20,005 nt of DNA from CAXMNX01 sp051009475. Lineage in GTDB: Bacteria; Pseudomonadota; Alphaproteobacteria; Rhodobacterales; Rhodobacteraceae. Location: the NCBI GenBank assembly GCA_051009475.1, contig JBPCWO010000205.1, positions 1 to 20,005 on the forward strand. Reading direction: 5' to 3'. The position numbers were made by a program, and so were the translations under genes. Below, one piece after another: positions 1 through 6,732 of this stretch; positions within the stretch are counted from its first letter, which is position 1; the number at the start of each line of letters is the position of its first letter. The notes below the pieces were generated by a model, which was not told the origin of the DNA, ran no database searches, and saw nothing but the letters and a program-made list of their open reading frames with translations.

Positions 1-8
1 GAATCCTC

Positions 9-37
9 TTGCTCTCTCGATCGAGTTTGCCTAATTA
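9..37 (+). promoter_or_regulatory. Possible promoter of tRNA-Glu
   Basis: A TTGCTC box (9-14) and a TAATTA box (32-37) are separated by exactly 17 bases and end 15 bases before the tRNA. The spacing and the TTG of the -35 fit a housekeeping promoter, but the -10 matches the consensus poorly. This is a guess from position and spacing. Confidence 0.3.
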
Positions 38-52
38 GCCGTCCACAGCGCT

Positions 53-127
53 GGCCCGTTCGTCTATCGGTTAGGACGCCAGGTTTTCAACCTGGAAAGA
101 GGGGTTCGATTCCCCTACGGGCTACCA
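53..127 (+). tRNA. tRNA-Glu (anticodon UUC)
   Basis: A complete cloverleaf is visible. The seven-pair acceptor stem GGCCCGT/ACGGGCT has one terminal G-U. The anticodon stem CCAGG/CCTGG closes the loop TTTTCAA, with anticodon TTC at 86-88. The T-arm is AGGGG-TTCGATT-CCCCT. The discriminator A and the CCA end are encoded. It would decode GAA/GAG. The first base pair being G-U and the encoded CCA agree with alphaproteobacterial tRNA-Glu. No second copy of its 3' end, which would mark an integrated element, is seen in the window. Confidence 0.97.
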
Positions 128-286
128 GTTCTGCCGATAATTCCTACTCTTTCAAATTGTCGATTTCAGTTCAAAGAAACCATTTAATTGATACGCCCTG
201 CCGGTTCTTGGCGTCTGCTCTTTCAGGTCTGCGAACTGCGAGTCCCACCGCCCAAGCATATCCTCTTATAGTTGCTGAGAAATATT

Positions 287-307
287 GAACTGGTCAGGCC
301 ACAGTTC
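287..307 (-). terminator. Weak hairpin after the DUF4242 gene
   Basis: GAACTG (287-292) and CAGTTC (302-307) form a six-pair stem with a nine-base loop, starting four bases past the stop of the minus-strand gene. On that strand it is followed by AATATTTCTC, so the T-tract is poor. The arm at 302-309 can alternatively pair for eight bases with GCGAACTG at 231-238. It may be a weak terminator; the GC content is low for one. Confidence 0.3.
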
Positions 308-310
308 GCG

Positions 311-913
311 TCAGTGAGATTCCTGAAGAACTCTCGTGATTTTCCCAATAGGTGCGCCAGCAAGAGCGCCATGTTCGCGCAATGTTTCTGGAGAATCCGC
401 CCTGTACACACAATAGGTTCCATCGCTGGTTAGATAGGAATGGTCCCACTCGATTACTTCACCAAGTTTGGTAATTGCAGTGTTCGAGTTCTGAGAGATC
501 AATTGCTTTTTTTCCAAGCCAAGAAAACCGACACCTGGAATCGGGCGCTCGATGACAAACACGTCGTGACCGGCCCGAGGAACCTCGCCCGCAGGCTGCC
601 CACCGCTTACCGCCGGGGAATTAATAAACAACACTTCGGAAATCTTTTCCACACGGAATGAAAATGCGTCGAGAAATGACTCTACAGCCGCTTCATCCGC
701 TGCCGAAAAGACCGCATAGGAACCAGCGCCAGCGGACAGGATCTCTACCGCTGACAGGGTCTCTTCCAGAGCGATGCTGTTGTCCGTCATCTGCTTTAAC
801 ACCAGCGAGTCAAGCGGCTCACTCAACTCAACTACATACTGTCCGGCAATAGCGGACTGGGTCGTTATCATGACGGCGGCGATCAGTGCATATCCCTTTA
901 GAAGAGGTGTCAT
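311..913 (-). CDS. Exported two-repeat DUF4242-type protein
   Basis: This is a 200-residue protein of unknown function. The ATG at 913 is chosen over an upstream in-frame start at 967 because it follows an AAGGA Shine-Dalgarno and begins a clear signal peptide (residues 1-23, cut after AIA), so the mature protein should be periplasmic or secreted. Residues 117-196 match the DUF4242 pattern: a VIERPIPG strand start, the EWDHSY segment, the TYCVYRA strand, and a final G-x-P-I-G-K-I-T-R-V strand. DUF4242 includes SCO4226-type nickel-binding proteins and has a ferredoxin-like alpha/beta fold. Residues 25-96 look like a diverged first copy of the same unit (YVVEL..., SYAVFSAADE..., VEKISEVL). The gene stands alone, divergent from the cyclase gene at 1240. 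Ligand and role cannot be read from the sequence. Confidence 0.8.
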   Translation of the reverse strand: MTPLLKGYALIAAVMITTQSAIAGQYVVELSEPLDSLVLKQMTDNSIALEETLSAVEILSAGAGSYAVFSAADEAAVESFLDAFSFRVEKISEVLFINSPAVSGGQPAGEVPRAGHDVFVIERPIPGVGFLGLEKKQLISQNSNTAITKLGEVIEWDHSYLTSDGTYCVYRADSPETLREHGALAGAPIGKITRVLQESH

Positions 914-1026
914 AGTACTTCTATCCTTCCCAGCGTTTCTAATCGGGCCGACATTTTGCCGGCGCACCTACAAATAGCGCGAATCCCAGTTGATAGTCCC
1001 GAATGTTCCACGAAAAAAAGACGAAA

Positions 1027-1055
1027 TTGACTGCAGAAATCGGCCAAAACAGATT
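1027..1055 (+). promoter_or_regulatory. Candidate promoter for the wHTH-cyclase gene
   Basis: TTGACT (1027-1032), a 17-base spacer and CAGATT (1050-1055) match the alphaproteobacterial preference for a strong TTGAC -35 and a loose -10. A start near 1062 would give a leader of roughly 175 bases. The same TTGACT-N17-AAGATT arrangement recurs ahead of the MFS gene at 10382. Confidence 0.35.
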
Positions 1056-1227
1056 TTGTCATCTGAATTTTCCATATTATTCACAGATAGTTGCATCAAG
1101 TTCCAGGCGATCACACAGTTCTGGCGAACGGGTGTCGATTGGACCCAGATTGCTTTTTAACGCCCTGCCCGCTCAAGGATGATTTGCGACTTTGCCATCA
1201 GAGAATTGGGCAGCTATTTTGGCAAGT

Positions 1228-1233
1228 GGAGGA
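1228..1233 (+). promoter_or_regulatory. Ribosome binding site fixing the start at 1240
   Basis: GGAGGA sits six bases before the ATG at 1240. The in-frame ATG at 1192 has no comparable site, so translation should start at MERRLTAIL. Confidence 0.85.
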
Positions 1234-1239
1234 TCAAGC

Positions 1240-3393
1240 ATGGAGCGTCGTCTTACGGCTATTCTGATAACCGACATGGTCGGATACAGCCAAAAGATGG
1301 CATTGGACGAGGCAGAGATCTTCTCGCGCCAAAAGCAGCTCAGGACCGAACTAATCGACGTCATAATCCGCGAGTACGGCGGGCAAATAGTCAAATCCAC
1401 CGGCGACGGAATACTGACCAAGTTTAATAGCGTAGTTGATGCCGTGCGATGCGCTGTGACGTTACAATTGGAAATCTCAAAGCACGAAATCAACAATCAA
1501 CCAAGTGATCGCATCGTTTACCGGATTGGGATTAATCTCGGCGACATAATCGTGGACGACGACGACATCCACGGAGACGGGGTCAACCTTGCCGCCAGGC
1601 TAGTTCAGGTAGCCGAGCCAGGCGGCATCTGCGTTGCGGAAACCGTGTTCAGGCACGTTCGCGGACGCATATCGTCCCAGTTTGAGGATCTGGGCGAGCA
1701 GGATTTGAAGAATATCCCCGGGCCTGTGCGTGCTTATCGAGTGAATATGAGCCCGGAAGAACGAGGCGGCGCTCAGGAAAGCCTCCAGCTTGGCGCCTTT
1801 AAATACGATCCAGTGAACGGGCTGATTACCGGCGCACAAGGCGAAATCGTTCACTTGCGAAAACAATCTCAGAAAGTGCTTTCCATTCTGGCGGAAACCC
1901 CTGGCGAAATTGTCACCAAAGACAGACTTATCAACGCTGTCTGGCCCAGCATAGCAACTACCGACGATTCCCTAATCCAGTGCATCGCGGATATTCGTAG
2001 AACGTTCGGCACGCAATCCGTCGAAACCTTTCCTAAGAAAGGTTATCGGCTTTGTCCCGCCGGCGCGGATGTTTCGTCTGGCACCTTTGCAATCAGCCAT
2101 CGATTGATCTGGCTGTCTCTGGCCTGCTTGCTCATCGCGGCCACAATATCGTTGCTTCTAATTCGCGACTTCGAATTCGATTCAAACGAAGCGGCAGTCG
2201 TGCTTCCCACGATAGTCCCTGAAAATACTTTAGCGGTATTGCCCTTTACCAACTTGAGCGGAGACTCCGAACTAACCTATTTTAGCGACGGCCTAAGCGA
2301 GGACCTGACGACAGACTTGTCGAAAGTGTCGGATCTGACCGTGATTTCTTATGCGTCAAGTTTCGAATTTCATGATGCGGAAAAAGGGTTCAGAAAAATT
2401 GCTGATGATTTGGGCGCGCGCTATCTCGTGCGCGGAACAGTCCGGCATCACGCGGATCGGGTCCGGATCAATGTCTCGCTGATTGATCCTTACGAAGGGT
2501 TCAATCTTTGGGCCGAGCGCTTTGATCGAAGCAAAGAAAACCCGTTCGATGTTCAAGAGGAAGTTGCCCGGTACATTGTCGAAGCGCTTTCGCTCGAATT
2601 GGGCGCCGTTGCGGTAGATGCAAAGCGCATAGAACCGGATGCATACTATATGCTGCTACGCGGCCTGGAACCATTACGAACCTACTCAGAGAGCGGCAAC
2701 TTGGAAGCGCGAGAGTATTTCGAGCGGGCACTGGAACTTGATCCCGAATATGCCCGGGCCCACGCCAGCATCGCGATCACATTCGGTCGGGAAGTCGTAT
2801 TTCGCTACGCCGACGATATCCCGAAAGATTCAGTGCAAAAAGGACTGCAAGCAGCCATCACGGCGATTGGACTGGATCCAGGGATTCCGGACGCATATTT
2901 CGCGTTGGGCGTGTTGAATCTGGCATTGGGGGAGTACGACAATGCACTTGCCGCAGCGCGACACTCCATCAGGCTCGACAAAAACTATTCCGACGGCTAC
3001 GCGTTGCTGGCCGAAGTAGCAGTCCACGGCGGTGACTTGACGGAAGCTCTGACCGCCATTCAGCGTGCCAAGCTTTTGCACCCACGTTATCCGGTAACTT
3101 ATGATTGGGTTGAAGGTCACACGCTGTTTCAGATGGGTCGCTACGATGATGCGCAGCCGATCCTGGAAAAAGTAGCGGATATCAATCCCAGATTTTACCG
3201 TGGGCTGGTTACGCTCGCGGCCAACTACGGCCAACAGGGCAACCGCGACGCAGCGTCGGACTTCCTGAGTAGGGCGCAGAGTATTAAGCCAAATGTCGCT
3301 CTTGATGACGTAGTTGAGCAGGCCTCGTATGGTCTTAAGGATCGGGCGCAGCGGCTATCTAAAGGCCTTAAAGTCGCTGGACTCGTACACTGA
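1240..3393 (+). CDS. Class III adenylate cyclase fused to CadC-type winged helix, TM helix and TolB-like/TPR domain
   Basis: A 717-residue membrane signalling protein. Residues 1-175 form a class III nucleotide cyclase domain. Metal-binding Asp12 and Asp56 are present, as are adenine-selecting Lys52 and Asp109 and transition-state Asn116 and Arg120, so ATP-to-cAMP activity is expected. Residues 181-272 match the OmpR/CadC winged helix, with a recognition-helix segment (SLIQCIADIRRTFG) and the closing GYRL hairpin. One membrane helix lies at about 289-308. Residues 330-455 are the TolB-like module (LAVLPFTNLSGD, FSDGLSEDL), followed by TPR repeats to about residue 700. By ToxR/CadC topology, the cyclase and winged helix are cytoplasmic and the TPR part periplasmic. 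Cyclase-TM-TPR and wHTH-TM-TPR proteins are both common, whereas carrying both outputs in one chain is unusual. The gene is preceded by a GGAGGA ribosome site. The input signal is unknown. Confidence 0.88.
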   Translation: MERRLTAILITDMVGYSQKMALDEAEIFSRQKQLRTELIDVIIREYGGQIVKSTGDGILTKFNSVVDAVRCAVTLQLEISKHEINNQPSDRIVYRIGINLGDIIVDDDDIHGDGVNLAARLVQVAEPGGICVAETVFRHVRGRISSQFEDLGEQDLKNIPGPVRAYRVNMSPEERGGAQESLQLGAFKYDPVNGLITGAQGEIVHLRKQSQKVLSILAETPGEIVTKDRLINAVWPSIATTDDSLIQCIADIRRTFGTQSVETFPKKGYRLCPAGADVSSGTFAISHRLIWLSLACLLIAATISLLLIRDFEFDSNEAAVVLPTIVPENTLAVLPFTNLSGDSELTYFSDGLSEDLTTDLSKVSDLTVISYASSFEFHDAEKGFRKIADDLGARYLVRGTVRHHADRVRINVSLIDPYEGFNLWAERFDRSKENPFDVQEEVARYIVEALSLELGAVAVDAKRIEPDAYYMLLRGLEPLRTYSESGNLEAREYFERALELDPEYARAHASIAITFGREVVFRYADDIPKDSVQKGLQAAITAIGLDPGIPDAYFALGVLNLALGEYDNALAAARHSIRLDKNYSDGYALLAEVAVHGGDLTEALTAIQRAKLLHPRYPVTYDWVEGHTLFQMGRYDDAQPILEKVADINPRFYRGLVTLAANYGQQGNRDAASDFLSRAQSIKPNVALDDVVEQASYGLKDRAQRLSKGLKVAGLVH

Positions 3394-3403
3394 AATTCAG
3401 GGC

Positions 3404-3432
3404 TTGGACCATACCGTTCGGAGCCGGTCCAA
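3404..3432 (+). terminator. Hairpin after the wHTH-cyclase gene
   Basis: TTGGACC (3404-3410) and GGTCCAA (3426-3432) are a perfect seven-base inverted repeat around a 15-base loop, eleven bases past the cyclase stop. The next bases are not a T-run, so it is at best a weak or factor-assisted terminator, or a processing hairpin before the quinone reductase gene. Confidence 0.3.
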
Positions 3433-3510
3433 TCGCGACGTTTTGCACGCATTTGCGAATTTTGTTCGACATACATGGTGCGGGGCATTGATCTGGCGTT
3501 CAGTTGATTG

Positions 3511-3516
3511 AGGAGG
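3511..3516 (+). promoter_or_regulatory. AGGAGG ribosome binding site selecting a TTG start
   Basis: A full AGGAGG lies seven bases before TTG at 3524. The reading frame from that TTG gives the expected flavodoxin-fold N-terminus (TLIVLAHPD) at once, so TTG is the start codon. Confidence 0.88.
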
Positions 3517-3523
3517 ACTGATA

Positions 3524-4288
3524 TTGACAACAACCCTTATCGTCCTCGCGCATCCTGATCAGCGTTCGTTCAATGGGGCATGGGCCGAAGCCACTGAGAA
3601 ATCATCCAGAGAACTTGGTCATACAGTTCTGTGGTCTGATCTGACGGCCATGGAATTCGACCCGGTCGAGTCCGCGCGCCATTATCCACACTTTCAAACT
3701 GAGAGCGCTTTTGACCCTCTCAAAGCACAGGAAGAAGCTGCCAAGGCCGACGAAATCCCAAGTGATGTAGCCACTGAAATCGAAAAAGTGCGTCGCGCGG
3801 ATCGGGTAATCTTTCATTTTCCGCTGTGGTGGTTCGCGCCGCCAGCGGTTTTGAAGGGCTGGTTTGACCGTGTTTTCGCGCACGGTGCGTTGCACAGCGT
3901 TAACCGTCGTTTTGACGTAGGTTGCTGCATTGGAAAGAAGGCGCTTTTTTGCGTGACGACTGGTTCAAGTGAAGCAGAAAGCGCGCCCAACGGGAAAGAA
4001 GGCGATGTGCAGATGTTGCTTTGGCCAACGGCCTACACGCTCCGTTATCTGGGTTACACGGTGCTTGTTCCCGAAATCGTTCATAGGGTCCATGGATACC
4101 ACCGGGGCTCGGCGCGAAAAGAATTGCAAGATCGGTTGCAAGCCGTTCTGGAAACGCAACCAAGTCTAGTATCCGCGTTTGATGAGCGCCCCGCGCTAGA
4201 GTTCAATTTGGACAGCGAATTTGACGATAATGGCAGACTGAAACCAGGCTCCCAGAGCCATTCGTTTTTCATCCGGCAGCTACCTTAG
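3524..4288 (+). CDS. NAD(P)H:quinone oxidoreductase, flavodoxin-2 family
   Basis: A 254-residue soluble flavoprotein of the NQO1/MdaB/KefF family, which uses FAD or FMN to reduce quinones with two electrons from NAD(P)H. The N-terminus TLIVLAHPDQRSFN is the first strand and flavin-phosphate loop. The segment around residues 97-120 (FHFPLWWFAPPAVLKGWFDR) is the family signature that packs on the isoalloxazine ring. The FCVTTGSS strand-loop near residues 143-150 is the second cofactor loop. The C-terminal tail (about residues 215-254) is acidic and not family-typical. The start is a TTG supported by a perfect AGGAGG. The gene is 130 bp downstream of the cyclase gene with a hairpin between, so cotranscription is uncertain. 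Likely roles are redox or electrophile stress protection. KefF-like partnering with a K+ efflux system is a thought prompted by the neighbouring K+ channel, but unproven. Confidence 0.87.
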   Translation: MTTTLIVLAHPDQRSFNGAWAEATEKSSRELGHTVLWSDLTAMEFDPVESARHYPHFQTESAFDPLKAQEEAAKADEIPSDVATEIEKVRRADRVIFHFPLWWFAPPAVLKGWFDRVFAHGALHSVNRRFDVGCCIGKKALFCVTTGSSEAESAPNGKEGDVQMLLWPTAYTLRYLGYTVLVPEIVHRVHGYHRGSARKELQDRLQAVLETQPSLVSAFDERPALEFNLDSEFDDNGRLKPGSQSHSFFIRQLP

Positions 4289-4454
4289 CCGTTCGCAGTG
4301 CAGGGTTTCAGATAGAGCCCGTTGGAGGCGGTAACCTCGTCACGGTCTAGTAAACTGACAGTAAAGAGGAAGTTCGGCGGCGCGTCGCTGGCAGCCCCGG
4401 TGGGTCAGCGTCGTCTGGTTTTGTGAGAATTAGATGACCAAACTTGGACCTCGT

Positions 4455-5108
4455 CTATCTTTGGCGATCGCGATGCGAAATAAAGGCACCAACCAGCCCG
4501 GCGACCAAAATCGCAATGTAGAACTGCCCAAACACAGCCTGCATGTAAGCCAGTGCGCGGGCAATAGCTGAAACAGGTGCGATATCGCCATAACCCAGTG
4601 TGGTCATCGTCACAAAGCTGAAATACAGCCATTCGCTGTTCCACCGTGAATTTCCACCAACATCAAAGCCTTTGATGGATCCAGGCCAGGTCAGCTCGAC
4701 AAGGGTATATGCAACAGCCCAAAGCACGCCCAAAAGCAAATAAACCGCTATCGCACCAATGATACGGTTGGCTGATATCTCGATATCGGTCGCCACCTGC
4801 TTGAAAGTGAAAAAGACAGCGATCAGCAAGAATCCAATTATGAAAACAAAAGATACATAGGTTAGCCCAAAAGATGGCGTATGGGTCGCTGCAATGTTTA
4901 CGGTGATGCCAGCGATAACCAACGCCATTGCCAGCGTGAAGGGTCTGCCACTTCCTTTTAAACTTAGTACACCTATCCCCAGCAAAGCTGAGAAAGCGAC
5001 CGTACGTACAAGTGGCTGGCCAATAACACCGAAATCGTCCGCGATTGGAATTCCGACCAGGAAAACGATTAACGCCAACAGTAACCACGCGAAATTCCCA
5101 GATTTCAT
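4455..5108 (-). CDS. Six-helix potassium channel with TLGYGD filter
   Basis: A 217-residue inner-membrane protein. About four hydrophobic helices (roughly residues 6-24, 32-50, 56-74 and 80-101) precede a canonical two-helix pore module (117-140 and 185-210). The module encloses the pore loop with selectivity filter T170-L-G-Y-G-D175, the K+ channel signature. No regularly spaced arginine S4 helix is seen and no RCK/TrkA domain follows, so gating is unknown. The ATG at 5108 is preferred because GGAG lies just upstream. An in-frame GTG at 5126 would add six residues but has a poor ribosome site. The gene is divergent from a Na+/H+ antiporter across 82 bp, pointing to joint control of monovalent cations. 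Confidence 0.9.
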   Translation of the reverse strand: MKSGNFAWLLLALIVFLVGIPIADDFGVIGQPLVRTVAFSALLGIGVLSLKGSGRPFTLAMALVIAGITVNIAATHTPSFGLTYVSFVFIIGFLLIAVFFTFKQVATDIEISANRIIGAIAVYLLLGVLWAVAYTLVELTWPGSIKGFDVGGNSRWNSEWLYFSFVTMTTLGYGDIAPVSAIARALAYMQAVFGQFYIAILVAGLVGAFISHRDRQR

Positions 5109-5134
5109 TTTTATCTCCGAACCCACCTAACGTA

Positions 5135-5163
5135 TTACTATTGCAGTGAGACAACGATAACAA
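5135..5163 (-). promoter_or_regulatory. Candidate promoter of the K+ channel gene
   Basis: Read on the minus strand, TTGTTA (5163-5158), a 17-base spacer and TAGTAA (5140-5135) resemble -35 and -10 boxes, placing the transcription start about 20 bases before the ATG. The spacing is right but both boxes are weak. The 82 bp gap must also serve the antiporter gene. Confidence 0.28.
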
Positions 5164-5190
5164 AACGTACACGGCCCAGAGGCTTTCGGC

Positions 5191-6408
5191 ATGCACAATC
5201 ACCACGTCCTGATTTTCTTCGCGCTTCTCATTTTTTCTTTCGGTTTGTTTTCGCGGCTTGCCGAACGCAGATACATAACTGGCCCGATGTTCTTCATGGT
5301 CGTTGGAATGCTGGCCAGCAGCCTCGTATTTGATTTGTTTGAGGTTCACTATGAAATGGAACCGGTCAAACTGGTGGCTGAACTTGCTCTGACATTGATT
5401 TTATTCATTGATGCTACCCTCATTGAACGTGGGTTTTTTCGGACGGCACCGGCAAGGACATCAGCACGTCTGCTGCTTATCGGGCTGCCGCTAACCATGC
5501 TTGCGGGCACCGGACTGGGGTTGCTGATGTTCAGTTCAGTCGGCCTCGTCTCGATCATATTGATGGCTCTGATCTTGTCGCCGACCGATGCGGCACTCGG
5601 GCAGGCCGTTGTGAAAAGTGAGGACGTGCCCGGTGGAATTCGGCAGGCGATCAGCGTTGAGAGTGGACTGAATGACGGTATTGCCTTACCTCCGATTCTC
5701 ATTTGTCTGGCGGTACTCGGCGCCGACGCAGGGCATCAAGATGGCGGCTGGGGTGGGTTCGTCATCAAGCAGGTGACCCTTGGTCCGATTGTTGGACTGA
5801 TCGTTGGTCTGACAGGCGGGTGGCTGATCCAGAAAATGTCGGACCTGGGCTGGATGGAAGAAACGTTTCAGCGCCTTTCGGCGCTACCAATTGCAATAAT
5901 TGCTTTCGCTTTTGCGGAAATGGTTGGTGGCAACGGGTTTATTTCCGCGTTCGTTGCAGGACTCGGGCTTACGATAAGTATTACCTCCGACAAGGTTCGC
6001 CACCAGATTCAGGAATTTGGTGAAACTGAGGGAACCCAGCTAATCTTGGTCGTTTTCCTGATATTTGGACTGGTTATGGTCCCGGTTGCGTTTCAGTATT
6101 GGGGGTGGCCGGAGCTTGTCTATGCGCTGGCCAGCCTTACCGTCATTCGAATGGTGCCGGTTGCGGTTTCCATGCTTGGTACCGGATTCGATTGGCGCAC
6201 TATCACGTTTATCGGCTGGTTCGGACCGCGAGGTATTGCGTCAGTTCTTTATTTGCTGATGGCGATCGCGGCAATTGGTTTCGCTGGCTACGAACGCATC
6301 ATGTCTGTGATCGTCCTGACCGTTATGATCAGCGTTTTTGCACACGGCATAAGCGCGCTTCCATTTAGCCGACTTTATGGGAAATACAGAGCTAACGCGT
6401 CCGTCTAA
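5191..6408 (+). CDS. Na+(K+)/H+ antiporter, CPA1 family
   Basis: A 405-residue inner-membrane cation/proton exchanger, NhaP/YjcE-like, with about 12 hydrophobic helices and no C-terminal TrkA domain. The substrate-site motifs are visible: SPTDAALGQAVV with T132-D133, and ESGLNDGIALP with the N161-D162 pair that defines electroneutral CPA1 exchangers. The late motif near residue 345 (WFGPRGIASVLYL) is also typical. The start ATG has only a modest ribosome site (AGAGG). The gene is divergent from the K+ channel gene, so the pair probably handles Na+/K+ and pH balance, as expected for a saline habitat. Whether Na+, K+ or both are moved cannot be told from sequence alone. Confidence 0.92.
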   Translation: MHNHHVLIFFALLIFSFGLFSRLAERRYITGPMFFMVVGMLASSLVFDLFEVHYEMEPVKLVAELALTLILFIDATLIERGFFRTAPARTSARLLLIGLPLTMLAGTGLGLLMFSSVGLVSIILMALILSPTDAALGQAVVKSEDVPGGIRQAISVESGLNDGIALPPILICLAVLGADAGHQDGGWGGFVIKQVTLGPIVGLIVGLTGGWLIQKMSDLGWMEETFQRLSALPIAIIAFAFAEMVGGNGFISAFVAGLGLTISITSDKVRHQIQEFGETEGTQLILVVFLIFGLVMVPVAFQYWGWPELVYALASLTVIRMVPVAVSMLGTGFDWRTITFIGWFGPRGIASVLYLLMAIAAIGFAGYERIMSVIVLTVMISVFAHGISALPFSRLYGKYRANASV

Positions 6409-6732
6409 TCGAGCGTTGGGCCAATGACCTCATCTCACCGTGCGTCGTGGCTCGTACTGGCGTTGCGATTTCAGATCTGCGCGCGCAACAATGAGCCAAA
6501 TCTCGACCCGCGTTAGATTCCGCCAGGCGAATTCTTCGACCTAGAGGTTTGCGATTGCCCCTGTTGCACATTCGGACAGGAAGACAATCGTCAAAGGGCA
6601 TAACGGGGCACCACGGCCACCGCCACAAGCGTGTCATTCAAAATTTTGCTTCGGCGTGTTATGTTTTCACCCGGGCCGGATTTCTTTGGTCACACCCGCT
6701 TCGCGCAGCATCTCGAAAAGGAGGATCTGGCG
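6409..6732. other. Intergenic region ahead of the binding-protein gene
   Basis: 324 bases without a convincing gene. Short frames here lack ribosome sites and recognisable composition. A plus-strand frame open from 6631 runs into the binding protein but would place 34 unrelated residues before its signal peptide. No clear terminator for the antiporter gene and no clear promoter box pair is seen. Confidence 0.55.
6718..6724 (+). promoter_or_regulatory. Ribosome binding site fixing the start at 6733
   Basis: AAGGAGG is a full Shine-Dalgarno eight bases before the ATG at 6733. That ATG opens directly into a signal peptide, which rules out the longer frame starting at 6631. Confidence 0.9.

Larger units (their letters stand above)
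914..1239. other. Divergent intergenic region
   Basis: These 326 bases lie between two divergent start codons and should hold both promoters. It is visibly more AT-rich than the flanking genes around 1010-1080. Apart from one candidate promoter facing the cyclase gene (1027-1055) and a short CAGAT/ATCTG inverted repeat at 1050-1065, I see no gene, RNA or strong structure. Confidence 0.6.

Noticed and set aside
120..310. Integration site next to tRNA-Glu
   Set aside because: tRNA-Glu genes can host integrative elements, but no repeat of the tRNA end, no integrase and no mobility gene is visible.
4663..5349. 228-codon minus-strand frame
   Set aside because: It overlaps the K+ channel gene in another frame and the antiporter start. 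The channel frame has the TLGYGD filter and regular helices; this one has no recognisable feature.
6392..6637. 81-codon minus-strand frame in the 6409-6732 gap
   Set aside because: Arg/Cys-rich random-looking product, no ribosome site, overlapping the antiporter stop.
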